From: Scopulibacillus daqui
Lineage (GTDB): Bacteria; Bacillota; Bacilli; Bacillales; Sporolactobacillaceae
Assembly (NCBI RefSeq): GCF_016908855.1
Contig: NZ_JAFBER010000020.1
Location: 1-53,348, forward strand
Direction: 5' to 3'
Length of the DNA: 53,348 nt
Shown here: positions 31,468-40,079 of the stretch, piece by piece
How positions within the stretch are numbered: position 1 is the stretch's first letter
How the letters are laid out: every line of letters begins with the position of its first letter
Made by a program: the position numbers and the translations under genes
Notes under the pieces: model-generated
Seen by the model: the letters and a program-made list of their open reading frames with translations, nothing else
What the model was told of the DNA's origin: nothing
Database searches by the model: none

Positions 31468-33249
31468 ATGTCAAAAACGAGTGAAGTCTTAAAGGGCGGT
31501 GCCTTTCTCATTGATGCTCTTTCCCCTGAACAATTATTTACACCTGAAGACTTTTCTGAAGAACATAAAATGATAGCGAAAACAACTGAAGATTATATAA
31601 AAAAGGAAGTTCTTCCTCACGTTGAAGAACTGGAAAACAAAGATTTGGAATTGACAAAAAAACTGCTGAAAAAAGCAGGGGACTTAGGTTTGCTTGGAGG
31701 TGATGTTCCTGAAGCATACGGCGGATTAGGCCTTGACAAAATTAGCACTTCATTAATTACGGAAAAATTCTCTTTAGCCAATTCTTTTTCATTGAGCTAT
31801 GGCGCTCATGTCGGCATTGGCTCGCTGCCAATCGTTTTATTTGGAACGGAAGAACAGAAGCAGAAATACTTGCCGGATCTCGCTAATGGCAACAAGTTTG
31901 CAGCTTATGCGCTTACTGAACCGGGCTCAGGATCGGATGCCCGCGGCGCCAAAACAACAGCAAGGTTAAATGATGAAGGCACGCACTATATTTTAAATGG
32001 CGAAAAGCAATGGATCACAAACTCCGGTTTTGCCGATGTGTTTGTTGTTTATGCCAAAATTGACGGAAAAGACTTTTCGGCATTTATTGTAGAAAAAGAT
32101 TATCCGGGAGTTTCAACAGGTGCCGAGGAACATAAAATGGGGATTAAAGCTTCGTCAACCCGGACATTAATATTAGAGGACGTACCAGTACCGAAGGAAA
32201 ACCTTTTAGGTGAGCCCGGCAGAGGCCATATTATCGCCTTTAACATTTTAAACATCGGCCGTTATAAATTAGCGGTTGGATGCATTGGCGCATGCAAGCG
32301 CGCCTTGGAGTTAGCTGTTCGTTATGCCAATGAACGGGAACAGTTCAAACAACCGATTTCTAACTTTACGCTTATTCAGAATAAACTTGCGAATATGGCG
32401 GTTAAAACATATGCAACTGAAAGCTCGGTCTACCGTACTGTTGGACTGTTCCGTGACCGGCTGGATCAATTGTCCGATGAAGAAGCGAATGACGGTAAGA
32501 AGATGGCTGAATCCATTGCTGAATATGCACTAGAATGCTCGCTAAATAAAGTGTTTGCATCAGAAGCGCTGGACTATGCCGTTGATGAAGCTGTACAGAT
32601 TCATGGCGGTTACGGTTATATGCAGGAATATGAAGTTGAAAGAATGTACCGTGACTCCCGCATCAATCGAATCTTTGAAGGCACAAACGAAATCAATAGA
32701 TTGATTGTTCCGTCAACATTGCTTAAAAAAGCAATGAAAGGCGAATTGCCGCTTTTTGAAAAAGCTCAAACCCTGCAAGAGGAATTAATGATGTTAATGC
32801 CTGAAGAACCAGGGGATGAACCGCTTGAAAAAGAAAAATATTTGTTAAACCATGCGAAGAAGATTTTCCTAATGGTTGCAGGATTAGGCGCGCAAAAGTT
32901 CGGCAAAAAACTGGAAGGCGAGCAAGAGATATTGGCAAATGTAGCTGACATTGTAAGCAACATTTATGCCATGGAATCTGTTATTGTTCGCACTGAAAAA
33001 TCTATACGCAATACTGGCGTCGATCAGTCCAAACAAAAGCTGCTGATGACAGAAGTTTTTTGCCAAGAAGCCTTTGATGACATCGAGAAATTGGCGAAAG
33101 AATCTTTATTAATGGTGGAAGAAGGGGATAAGCTCCGCATGATGTTATCTGTTTTGAGAAAGTTAACCCGTTATACGCCAAGCAATTTGGTTGAAAAGAA
33201 GCGTTCAATTGCCAAAACCTTAATTAAGGAAGAACAGTTTACCGTATAA
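31468..33249 (+). CDS. fadE: Acyl-CoA dehydrogenase, FadE
   Basis: A 593-residue FAD enzyme that introduces the first double bond in fatty acyl-CoA. The N-terminal helical domain contains GGDVPEAYGG, the middle beta domain AYALTEPGSGSDA and WITNSGFADVFVV (FAD contacts), and the C-terminal helical domain QIHGGYGYMQEY with the RINRIFEGTNEI segment near the flavin. The extra C-terminal 190 residues are usual for the FadE/YusJ subfamily. Last gene of the operon; a terminator follows. Confidence 0.95.
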   Translation: MSKTSEVLKGGAFLIDALSPEQLFTPEDFSEEHKMIAKTTEDYIKKEVLPHVEELENKDLELTKKLLKKAGDLGLLGGDVPEAYGGLGLDKISTSLITEKFSLANSFSLSYGAHVGIGSLPIVLFGTEEQKQKYLPDLANGNKFAAYALTEPGSGSDARGAKTTARLNDEGTHYILNGEKQWITNSGFADVFVVYAKIDGKDFSAFIVEKDYPGVSTGAEEHKMGIKASSTRTLILEDVPVPKENLLGEPGRGHIIAFNILNIGRYKLAVGCIGACKRALELAVRYANEREQFKQPISNFTLIQNKLANMAVKTYATESSVYRTVGLFRDRLDQLSDEEANDGKKMAESIAEYALECSLNKVFASEALDYAVDEAVQIHGGYGYMQEYEVERMYRDSRINRIFEGTNEINRLIVPSTLLKKAMKGELPLFEKAQTLQEELMMLMPEEPGDEPLEKEKYLLNHAKKIFLMVAGLGAQKFGKKLEGEQEILANVADIVSNIYAMESVIVRTEKSIRNTGVDQSKQKLLMTEVFCQEAFDDIEKLAKESLLMVEEGDKLRMMLSVLRKLTRYTPSNLVEKKRSIAKTLIKEEQFTV

Positions 33250-33287
33250 TTTTTCCGAAAACCTTCTATAAACGTATTCCTTATGGG

Positions 33288-33317
33288 GCTCTCCAATTTT
33301 TTTGGAGAGCTTTTTTT
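33288..33317 (+). terminator. Terminator of the fad operon
   Basis: GCTCTCCAA / TTGGAGAGC stem followed by seven T. Confidence 0.9.
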
Positions 33318-33342
33318 CATACTAAGAGACAGACTTTTTTGA

Positions 33343-33515
33343 TATAATATAAAGAAAACTTGCCGAGGCGCATGAAAGCCAGCCATGCAGGCGGTCTGGA
33401 AGGCAAATGCCGATAAGTTAAGCAGCCTTATTTTTAAAGTGAGCTTATCCAGCATTTTCGAGTCAGCCTCGCACCGAAAGAGTCTTATACTTTTGATGAT
33501 TGTCGAAAGTATATT
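33343..33515 (+). ncRNA. Structured leader candidate of unknown class
   Basis: A TATAAT -10 at 33343-33348 implies transcription from about 33355. The following 160 bases are GC-richer than their surroundings and full of complementary arms: CGAGGC (33364-33369) with GCCTCG (33466-33471) closing a long-range stem, inner GATAAG / CTTATC (33412-33417 and 33444-33449), and a final hairpin TATACTTT / AAAGTATA (33486-33493 and 33506-33513) just before the ribosome site at 33530. I could not match it to S-box, T-box, lysine, purine, glycine, FMN, TPP, ydaO or ykkC signatures. Confidence 0.45.
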
Positions 33516-33539
33516 AAAATGCAAGAAGGAGGCCATTAT

Positions 33540-33818
33540 ATGGAAAAAATTATTAATGAAATTCAGATGGAGGATTATACCGTTTCATTAATTGAGCGTG
33601 CCGGTCGCCAATATGTTAAGCTTTCGTCTGGCGTACATGGCAGCGTTTTGGAAATTGAGCGTACGAAAGATGGCGTGAATTTTCGGGAATTGGAAATTGG
33701 CGGCGCTGATTTAACATATGAACTTTTAGCTTTAATGCTTATTCTTATCGAGGCAGATCAAGATCTTGTCAAAGAAATTGAGAGGATAAATAAAATAAGG
33801 GAATCATATAGATCTTAA
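33540..33818 (+). CDS. Hypothetical protein downstream of the structured leader
   Basis: A 92-residue soluble protein with a beta-rich first half (IINEIQMEDYTVSLIERAGRQ, then VKLSSGVHGSVLEIER) and a helical, acidic second half (LTYELLALMLILIEADQDL). The ATG at 33540 follows GAAGGAGG; an earlier in-frame start at 33519 is inside the leader and has no ribosome site. No family is recognised. It lies between fadE and yusI, where B. subtilis has no gene. Confidence 0.6.
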   Translation: MEKIINEIQMEDYTVSLIERAGRQYVKLSSGVHGSVLEIERTKDGVNFRELEIGGADLTYELLALMLILIEADQDLVKEIERINKIRESYRS

Positions 33819-33938
33819 ATTCTAGTCTAGTATGGGGATGCTTGTTAGAAAGGAACGAGCATGGCATCTTGAACGGCTTCGATATTGTCCGGACTTTTTA
33901 AGCATCCTTTATGACGAAAGCATTGGAGGTTTTTGAAA

Positions 33939-34298
33939 ATGTTAACGGTTTATAGTTATCCTACTTGCGGAACTTGCCGTAAAGCGAAAAAATGGCTTGA
34001 TGAACATAACCTGAAGTATAAAGAAATACATATTGTTGAAGCGCCGCCAACAAAAGCTGAACTTGCTGAATTTCATAAAAAAAGCGGCCTTCCGTTGCGC
34101 AAATTTTTCAACACCAGCGGGCAAAGATATAGACAGCTCGGCTTAAAAGATAAAATTAAAACTGCAAATGAAGATGAGCTGCTCAATTGGCTGGCCTCAG
34201 ACGGAAAGCTTATAAAAAGGCCGATTATAACCGATAATGAATATGTAACGGTTGGATTCAACGAAGAAATGTTTCATGATGTTTGGGGAAACAAATAA
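33939..34298 (+). CDS. yusI: ArsC/Spx-like thioredoxin-fold protein, YusI
   Basis: A 119-residue protein with the ArsC/Spx-type start LTVYSYPTCGTCRKAKKWLDEH. Its CGTC pair is the redox site, and RPIITDNEYVTVGF near the end contains the family's conserved Arg-Pro. It could be a thiol reductase or a regulatory Spx-like protein; YusI of B. subtilis is uncharacterised. The ATG at 33939 follows TGGAGG. A 70-base-spaced inverted repeat (GGATGCTT at 33836, AAGCATCC at 33900) precedes it. Confidence 0.85.
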   Translation: MLTVYSYPTCGTCRKAKKWLDEHNLKYKEIHIVEAPPTKAELAEFHKKSGLPLRKFFNTSGQRYRQLGLKDKIKTANEDELLNWLASDGKLIKRPIITDNEYVTVGFNEEMFHDVWGNK

Positions 34299-34374
34299 GG
34301 CTTGCTGATAACTTTATTTTTTAATAAGATTAAATATGTAGATTATAATTGTTATTACTTTGGAGGGATTATCA

Positions 34375-34758
34375 ATGAATATACCTAAGGAATTGAAATA
34401 TTCAGAGGAACATGAATGGGTCAAAGTTGAAGACGGCAAAGTGCGCATTGGCATTACCGATTTTGCTCAAGATGAACTTGGAGACATTGTGTTTGTTGAA
34501 CTCCCTGAGGCCGGCGACGAAGTTGAAGCAGATGAGCCGTTTGGCAGTGTAGAATCTGTTAAGACTGTATCTGAGTTATATGCGCCGATCAGCGGCAAAG
34601 TTTTGGAAGTTAACGAAGATTTAGACGATTCTCCTGAGTTTGTCAATGAATCTCCATATGAAAAAGCATGGATGATTGTCGTTGAGCCAAGCGACGAATC
34701 AGAAATTGAAAAATTGATGGATGCAGATGCTTACGAGAAAATGATTAGTGAGGAATAA
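34375..34758 (+). CDS. gcvH: Glycine cleavage system H protein
   Basis: The 127-residue lipoyl carrier of the glycine cleavage complex, also central to lipoic-acid relay in Bacillus. The lipoylation motif [12 protein letters not shown] places lipoyl-lysine at Lys63, with the typical N-terminal YSEEHEWV and the [22 protein letters not shown] hairpin. The ATG at 34375 follows TGGAGGG. Its position after yusI matches B. subtilis. Confidence 0.96.
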   Translation: MNIPKELKYSEEHEWVKVEDGKVRIGITDFAQDELGDIVFVELPEAGDEVEADEPFGSVESVKTVSELYAPISGKVLEVNEDLDDSPEFVNESPYEKAWMIVVEPSDESEIEKLMDADAYEKMISEE

Positions 34759-34876
34759 GGTTCTTTAGGACAAGCATCAAATTGAATGAGTTTATAATGC
34801 CTGTTAGATAATCTAGCAGGCTCTATTAGTTCCAAGCAGTTTAGGAATGGAATATAAAAGCGGCTTTGGTGATGAG

Positions 34877-35176
34877 ATGAAAGAAATATCTGAATCCGAT
34901 TTTTTTGCAAAAAACGAACAAGACGCCGGACTATTTTTTGTCAGCCCGTTTTGCGGTACATGCCAGCTGGCTGAACAAATGTTAAACATTGCGATCGAAG
35001 CAGCAGAACCCGATTTTCCGGTATATAAATGCCGAGTATCCGAATGGCCCGAAACAGTTGCTAAGTTAAAAGTAAAAAGTGTGCCGTGTTTGGCCATTAT
35101 TAAAAACAATTCAAAAAAGTTGCAAGTTTATGCATTTGAATCAGTAACCAAGCTTTATCATCATTTGAAATGGTGA
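34877..35176 (+). CDS. yusE: Thioredoxin-like protein, YusE
   Basis: About 99 residues with a thioredoxin fold: VSPFCGTCQLAEQML has a CGTC redox pair and KSVPCLAIIKN carries the cis-Pro loop. Likely a cytoplasmic thiol-disulfide protein. Two starts are possible: ATG 34877 after GGTGATGAG, or ATG 34847 with AGGA touching the codon. The first is preferred but weakly. It sits between gcvH and the sigI-rsgI pair. Confidence 0.72.
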   Translation: MKEISESDFFAKNEQDAGLFFVSPFCGTCQLAEQMLNIAIEAAEPDFPVYKCRVSEWPETVAKLKVKSVPCLAIIKNNSKKLQVYAFESVTKLYHHLKW

Positions 35177-35515
35177 TGTTTGGAAGGCGACACAACACCT
35201 CTCATTTTTATAGAAAATATTGGGTTGAAGATTACAATTGTTAAGTGAAAGTTCTTCTATTGTTAATAAAATGTATATTCATAAGCGGTTAAAGAATGGT
35301 ATAAAAGATAACGGGGCCTTTTTAGGGCTGTCCGTTTTCTTTGACAGTGCGGACAAACTTTTAAAGATTTTTACACATTTTCTATGAAACTAACTTTTTT
35401 TATCTATACTAAAATTGGTTAAGTTATATTTATTTTTTTCAATTAAAAGATACGTTGGACGTTAATGATAAATGACCGCTAAAAAAGATGACTTTCAAAA
35501 GTGAGAGGTGAGATC
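35177..35515. other. Leader region of sigI
   Basis: 339 bases. It contains a short inverted repeat TGTCCG / CGGACA (about 35330-35354) without a T run and a very T-rich stretch at 35390-35440. SigI often controls its own operon, but I cannot find a convincing CCCCC-type -35 with CGAA -10 here. Confidence 0.35.
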
Positions 35516-36274
35516 GTGAAAGCCCAAAAATTACAACCCGCAGCATCAAAATCAAATGATGCATTTACCCTTGAGGATAGAATTTATGAAATTCAACAAG
35601 GCAACGAGAAACTTAGAAACGTTATTATAGATTCTTATCAACCCTTTATAAAAAAAGTTGTTTCAAAAGTGTGCAATAGATTCATCGATCATACAATGGA
35701 TGAATACAGTATAGGATTAATCGGCTTTAATGAAGCTATGGATCAATACCAAAGCGGACAAGGCAGCAAGTTTTTGACCTTTGCCGATATGGTTATAAGA
35801 AGGAGAATCATTGACTACATTAGGAAGGAAGCAAGGCAGACCAAAACGATTTACTTAAACCAAACAGAAGTAGACGAAGAAGGGCAGCAGGAAGAAAGCT
35901 ATATTCAGCAGCGGGCTGCAATAGATTATTATGAAGAACAATGTAAAGTCGAGGAAAGGCTCGAGCAGATCGAAGTTTATAAACAATTACTATTAGAATA
36001 TGGGATCACTTTTAATGTATTAAGCAAAAATTGCCCAAAACATGTAGATGCTCGAGAGAACGCCAAACGTGTAGCCAAAACGCTTGCTGAAAATCCTGAA
36101 ATGGCCCAGCATCTTAAAGTGAAAAAGCAATTGCCGATTAAAGATCTTCTTCAATTTGTGTCATGCAGTCGTAAAACGATTGAAAGGAACCGAAAGTATA
36201 TAATAGCAGTTGCGCTTATATACATCGGAGGGTTCAGTGCGCTGCAGTCTTATATAGAGCCGGAAACCCCGTAG
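35516..36274 (+). CDS. sigI: RNA polymerase sigma factor SigI
   Basis: A 252-residue sigma-70-like factor of the heat-shock/cell-wall SigI class. The N-terminal sigma region 2-like domain has YSIGLIGFNEAMDQYQ and FLTFADMVIRRRIIDYIRKE, followed by the SigI-specific C-terminal domain ending in SCSRKTIERNRKYIIAVALI, the DNA-binding helix. GTG 35516 after GAGGTGAG is preferred over the GTG at 35501, which lies on the ribosome site. The gene for its anti-sigma factor, rsgI, follows 17 bases downstream. In B. subtilis the pair is not at this locus. Confidence 0.92.
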   Translation: MKAQKLQPAASKSNDAFTLEDRIYEIQQGNEKLRNVIIDSYQPFIKKVVSKVCNRFIDHTMDEYSIGLIGFNEAMDQYQSGQGSKFLTFADMVIRRRIIDYIRKEARQTKTIYLNQTEVDEEGQQEESYIQQRAAIDYYEEQCKVEERLEQIEVYKQLLLEYGITFNVLSKNCPKHVDARENAKRVAKTLAENPEMAQHLKVKKQLPIKDLLQFVSCSRKTIERNRKYIIAVALIYIGGFSALQSYIEPETP

Positions 36275-36291
36275 CAGGAAGGAGGGAGTAG

Positions 36292-37407
36292 GTGAGTCGA
36301 GGGATACTAATGTCAAAAGAAGGGCGTCGCGGTGTTTTGTTAACAAACGATGGCGCCTTTGAAACTATTAAATTAAAAAGGACAGCTGATGTGGATGTTG
36401 GAGAAGCTATCCTTGAAAATGATCTTTCCCGTCCGCTTCCTTTTTATATGAAAATTTGGCTTCCTACTCTGGCAGCTTGCTTTTCTATTATATGTATCTT
36501 ACTTTTTATCAACGGCATGATAAAAAATAAAGCTGTGGCTGCTTACGTAAGTTTGGATATTAACCCAAGCATTGAAGTCAGCGTTAATAGAAAGTTGCAT
36601 GTACTTTCTGTTAAACCATTAAATGATGATGCAAGAGCTGTTTTGCATGACCCTAAACAGTATTTTAAAATGCCTCTCGAAACGTTTGTGTTAAAAATGG
36701 CCAGCAAGCTTGCGCATAAGGGATATTTTAAAGACCGACCGGAGGTTTTAATCACAACAGCGCTTACAAATCATATTAGCAAAAATAATCGTGAAGATTT
36801 CGCCAAACAAATAGATCAAGCCGTTGACAGGTTGTCTAATCAGGAAACTTTTCAAAAAAACTTGGGTCATTGTGAAGTGCGGCCGACAACGCTTAAAATG
36901 CACAATAAGGCTAAAAAGCGAGGATTATCAACCGGGAAATACCTTGTTTACTTAGATGCTTCTAAATATAAAAAGGACTTGACCATTGATCAAGCCAAAA
37001 AATTATCGGTCAAAGATATGGAGGCCTACACTCAGCCGAATACAGATTCAAGCAGCAATTATATTAATCATTCTATTCAAACAAGATCTGTGACTGATAA
37101 AGAAAGCCGGTCTGAGAATGGCAAAACTTCACCATCTGAAGTTCATATCACTAATCAAAATGATCAATCTGAAGGAACCCGCACATCTGCATATAAGCAA
37201 ATAAAGCCGGCTGAAGAACAGAAGAATAGATCGAACAACAGCGATAGACATGGTGAAGAGAGGGCTCATTCTTCCGCAAAAACAAAACAGCAGCAAACGA
37301 AAAGAACTGAGGATTTACAGACTATCAGTCATGCCGATTCCCCCTCAGACAGGGAGAAAGTCCAGAATAACAAGGCGGATAGGCCATCGGCAGAAAATCA
37401 AGATTAA
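36292..37407 (+). CDS. rsgI: Membrane anti-sigma factor RsgI
   Basis: A 371-residue single-pass membrane protein that holds SigI inactive. The N-terminal RsgI_N domain (1-50: MSRGILMSKEGRRGVLLTND) faces the cytoplasm, the membrane helix spans about 55-77, and the conserved extracytoplasmic core starts AAYVSLDINPSIEVSVN. The Asn91-Pro92 bond lies at the position of RsgI self-cleavage known from related proteins. The last 120 residues are a Ser/Asn/Lys/Glu-rich disordered tail without a carbohydrate-binding module. GTG start after AAGGAGGGAG. Confidence 0.92.
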   Translation: MSRGILMSKEGRRGVLLTNDGAFETIKLKRTADVDVGEAILENDLSRPLPFYMKIWLPTLAACFSIICILLFINGMIKNKAVAAYVSLDINPSIEVSVNRKLHVLSVKPLNDDARAVLHDPKQYFKMPLETFVLKMASKLAHKGYFKDRPEVLITTALTNHISKNNREDFAKQIDQAVDRLSNQETFQKNLGHCEVRPTTLKMHNKAKKRGLSTGKYLVYLDASKYKKDLTIDQAKKLSVKDMEAYTQPNTDSSSNYINHSIQTRSVTDKESRSENGKTSPSEVHITNQNDQSEGTRTSAYKQIKPAEEQKNRSNNSDRHGEERAHSSAKTKQQQTKRTEDLQTISHADSPSDREKVQNNKADRPSAENQD

Positions 37408-37503
37408 ATCGATATCATGAAGCCGCTCGGCTCGCCAGCCTAATAAAAACAGCGGAAAAAGATTGCATTATCGCGAATCGCGGACTTTATGAAGAGGTGA
37501 AAG

Positions 37504-37863
37504 ATGATGTTAAAAGAAACATCTGAAAGCTTCGTTCAAGTTTTGTTACAAAAACCTGTACTGCAGCCATTATATAAAAATAGACATTTTACTTTGCAGT
37601 TAAATGATACAAAAGACACTGTCTGGATATCATTTAAAGACGGCGATTGTTCTTTGTTAAATGAACGGCCTAATCAAATTGATGTATATATTTCCGGGGA
37701 GGAAGAACAAATCAAGGCTCTTATCAATGGGAAGGAAAGATTAATGACCCTAGAAAAGGAAGGGCGCTTAAGAGTAGATGGCCCCGGGCGCCACTTGCTT
37801 GCATTAGAATCCCTGTTTTTATTGACAAAGGGTGATTCCAGGCCGCTATACGACCAAACTTAA
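37504..37863 (+). CDS. yusD: SCP2-like sterol-carrier domain protein, YusD
   Basis: A 119-residue protein of SCP2-like pattern: VWISFKDGDCSLLNE strands, DVYISGEEEQIKALINGKERL helix and a hydrophobic C-terminal helix. Lipid binding is the general property of the fold; the role in Bacillus is unknown. The start follows AGAGGTG. The last 18 bases overlap the 3' end of the convergent thioredoxin-like gene. Its neighbourhood matches B. subtilis yusD beside the met importer. Confidence 0.75.
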   Translation: MMLKETSESFVQVLLQKPVLQPLYKNRHFTLQLNDTKDTVWISFKDGDCSLLNERPNQIDVYISGEEEQIKALINGKERLMTLEKEGRLRVDGPGRHLLALESLFLLTKGDSRPLYDQT

Positions 37864-38268
37864 AGCTTTTATAATATCGTAAAAGGACGATTTGTCATCG
37901 AAGGAATGCGTGATCTGTTGATGGCGGTCAATAATAACCGTTGTTGGCACACTATGACAATGATAGGCATCGTAGGTTTTTGTTCCTTCATCTAAAAGCA
38001 CCGGGAAAGGAAGTTTATATTCACGGGCAAAACGCTGACCGTCTGTTTCATTTCCTTCACGTCCCGTTACATTAATAGTTAGGAAAACGAGTTCATCTTT
38101 ATTTAGTGATTGATAAAACTCGACTTTTTTAGGCAAATCTTTCTGACAATCAGAGCACCAAGATACCCAAAAAGTAATCATAACGGGTTTGCCTTTATAA
38201 TGAGACAGATTAACCGTTTCTTGTGTTTGCAAATTGATGAGTTCAAAGTCTGGCGCTTTCAATTTCAT
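37846..38268 (-). CDS. TlpA/ResA-like thioredoxin family protein
   Basis: A 140-residue protein with the AhpC/TSA-TlpA fold: LKAPDFELINLQTQETVNLSHYKGKPVMI start, redox pair Cys38-Cys41 in WVSWCSDC and cis-Pro in HSVPTTVIID. It lacks the signal anchor of ResA/StoA, so it should be cytoplasmic, or the anchor has been lost. The start ATG follows AAAGGGG. It is encoded opposite to its neighbours. Confidence 0.82.
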   Translation of the reverse strand: MKLKAPDFELINLQTQETVNLSHYKGKPVMITFWVSWCSDCQKDLPKKVEFYQSLNKDELVFLTINVTGREGNETDGQRFAREYKLPFPVLLDEGTKTYDAYHCHSVPTTVIIDRHQQITHSFDDKSSFYDIIKALSLVV

Positions 38269-38518
38269 ACCCCTTTCGCAGGCAATTTTTCTAAAAATCT
38301 TCTATAGGAAAGTATAACTTTACCGATTACATATGTCTAATTAGAAAATATTTATGTATGCGTTTTCATTCCCGTTTTGCCGCTGCAAGAACTTATGCAA
38401 TGGTGAATTGGTTTAAACGCTTATGGAGCGGCAATTTTATGTTGACACTCATGTATTTGAGTGATACTATAACTATAATGTTTTATTGACTGACAATTAT
38501 AAATTTGAATAAAGTTTT

Positions 38519-38687
38519 CTCTTATCCAGAGAGGCGGAGGGAAAGGCCCGATGAAGCCCGGCAACCTCCCTGCACTCAAGACAGCTGACGTTTTTGAGTG
38601 CAGGGAAAGGTGCTAATTCCTGCAGGAGCACTGTGCTCCTGAAAGATAAGAGCGGTGATAACCCCTCTTATCGGAGGGTTTTTTTTA
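38519..38687 (+). ncRNA. SAM-I (S-box) riboswitch controlling hom
   Basis: The aptamer runs from CTCTTATC (38519-38526) to GATAAGAG (38645-38652), the P1 stem, with the S-box core AGAGAGGCGGAGGGA, CCCGATGAAGCCCGGCAACC and AGGTGCTAATTCC. The expression platform has CCCTC / GAGGG (38663-38678) followed by eight T. Its CTCTTATC at 38665-38672 repeats the P1 5' strand and can pair with GATAAGAG when SAM is absent, so high SAM should terminate hom transcription. Confidence 0.96.
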
Positions 38688-38721
38688 TACCCAAAAACCA
38701 AATAGACTTAGGAGTGGTAAG

Positions 38722-39732
38722 ATGACAGTTAATGTTGCTTTACTCGGATTAGGAACGGTTGGTCAAGGGGTTTACGAAACAGTGGTTAGTCATCAAGAAG
38801 AATTACGGCAAGCGGCTGGCGAGTCTGTCAGGATACCTGTCATTTTAATTAAGGATTCTTGTAAAAACAGAAGCATAAGTGGAGACGTTGAAATAACAAC
38901 TGATTTTAATGATATATTCAAATATCCAATTGATGCCGTTATTGAAGCGGTCGGCGGCTGCGAGCCTGTCTATGGCTATTTAAGAAAATGCCTGGAAAGA
39001 AAGATACCTGTCATTACAGCAAACAAAGAACTCTTGGCTAAAAAGGGCAGTGAATTAATGAACACTGCAGATCGTCATCAAACGGAACTCATTTTTGAAG
39101 CTTCTGTTGCAGGGAGTATTCCGATACTGTACATAATTAAAAATTATCTTAAAGTAAACCGTATTCAAAAGCTTGAAGCGATATTGAATGGGACGTCTAA
39201 TTTTATTTTAACGGCGATGAGAAATAATAAGCAATCATTTGAACAATCTCTAGCTGAAGCCCAGCGTCTAGGTTATGCGGAAGCTGATCCTTCCAATGAT
39301 ATTTTAGGATGGGATACATTTTATAAAACAATGATTCTTAGCGAGCTGATTTATCATAGACAGCCGGATTGGAACGATGTTGTCCGAAAAGGGATCGATC
39401 AAGTCACTTTAGAAGATATCAATGCTGCTATTGAATCCCAAGAAAAAATCAAATTAATGGCTACTCTGTCACGGTCGTCTAATGGAAGTATTAAAGCCAG
39501 TATTGAGCCAGTAAGGATCAAAAAGGATCACCCGCTTTATGCGGTTGAAGGGGTGAATAATGCTGTCAGAATTAAAACCGATCTTGCGGATGATTTAGTT
39601 TTAAGCGGGCCGGGAGCCGGGGCTTTTCCGACAGCAAGCGCCATCATGGAAGATTTTGTTTCACTTTTTAAGAATAATAAACCATTGAAGGACATAAGCA
39701 AGAAGCGCCGCGCTGTTCCATTATTTAAATGA
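38722..39732 (+). CDS. hom: Homoserine dehydrogenase without ACT domain
   Basis: NAD(P)-dependent conversion of aspartate semialdehyde to homoserine, the branch point for Met and Thr. 336 residues: a Rossmann start VALLGLGTVGQGVYE, NKELLA (about 102), and the catalytic region LNGTSNFILTAM then GYAEADPSNDILGWD. The ACT feedback domain of the usual 430-residue Bacillus Hom is missing. The S-box riboswitch directly upstream ties it to SAM/methionine supply, so this is probably a methionine-dedicated isozyme. In B. subtilis no hom lies here. Confidence 0.9.
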   Translation: MTVNVALLGLGTVGQGVYETVVSHQEELRQAAGESVRIPVILIKDSCKNRSISGDVEITTDFNDIFKYPIDAVIEAVGGCEPVYGYLRKCLERKIPVITANKELLAKKGSELMNTADRHQTELIFEASVAGSIPILYIIKNYLKVNRIQKLEAILNGTSNFILTAMRNNKQSFEQSLAEAQRLGYAEADPSNDILGWDTFYKTMILSELIYHRQPDWNDVVRKGIDQVTLEDINAAIESQEKIKLMATLSRSSNGSIKASIEPVRIKKDHPLYAVEGVNNAVRIKTDLADDLVLSGPGAGAFPTASAIMEDFVSLFKNNKPLKDISKKRRAVPLFK

Positions 39733-39857
39733 TATACCGTCTATGTCAATGATTTGGGTGTTGTCCCGGGCAAAAGGTGATTATTTTCTCATTGACAGAA
39801 TAAAGACCTAGTGATAATATACTAAATATATAGAATAGAATTAAAAGAATGAAATAT

Positions 39858-40045
39858 CTCTTATCAAGAGAGGTGGAGGGACTGGCCCGATGAAACCCGG
39901 CAACCCACCCGGCACTCAGCTGCAATCATGCAGCATGCTAAGTGCGGGTAAGGTGCCAATTCCTGCAAGCTGAGGCTTGACAGATAAGAGGGAGAAGAGT
40001 TTGGATACTTAATCTCTCTATCTGTTCAGGTAGGGAGATTTTTAA
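39858..40045 (+). ncRNA. SAM-I (S-box) riboswitch controlling metNPQ
   Basis: P1 strands CTCTTATC (39858-39865) and GATAAGAG (39983-39990), the core AGAGAGGTGGAGGGA, GATGAAACCCGGCAACC and AAGGTGCCAATTCC. The terminator AATCTCTCTA / TAGGGAGATT (40011-40020 and 40031-40040) carries a T run. High SAM should shut off the methionine importer. Confidence 0.96.
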
Positions 40046-40079
40046 TTTTAACGGATTTTATACGGTTAGGGGTGACAGC

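Noticed and set aside
33343-33515. Lysine, SRP or other known RNA class for the leader before the 92-residue gene
   Set aside because: Isolated segments such as GGTCTGGAAGGCAAATGCCG resemble parts of these RNAs, but the full conserved cores are missing.
34847-34876. Longer YusE starting at ATG 34847
   Set aside because: AGGA directly touches this ATG, leaving no spacer. The ATG at 34877 has a better-placed though weak site, and the extra ten residues look non-conserved.
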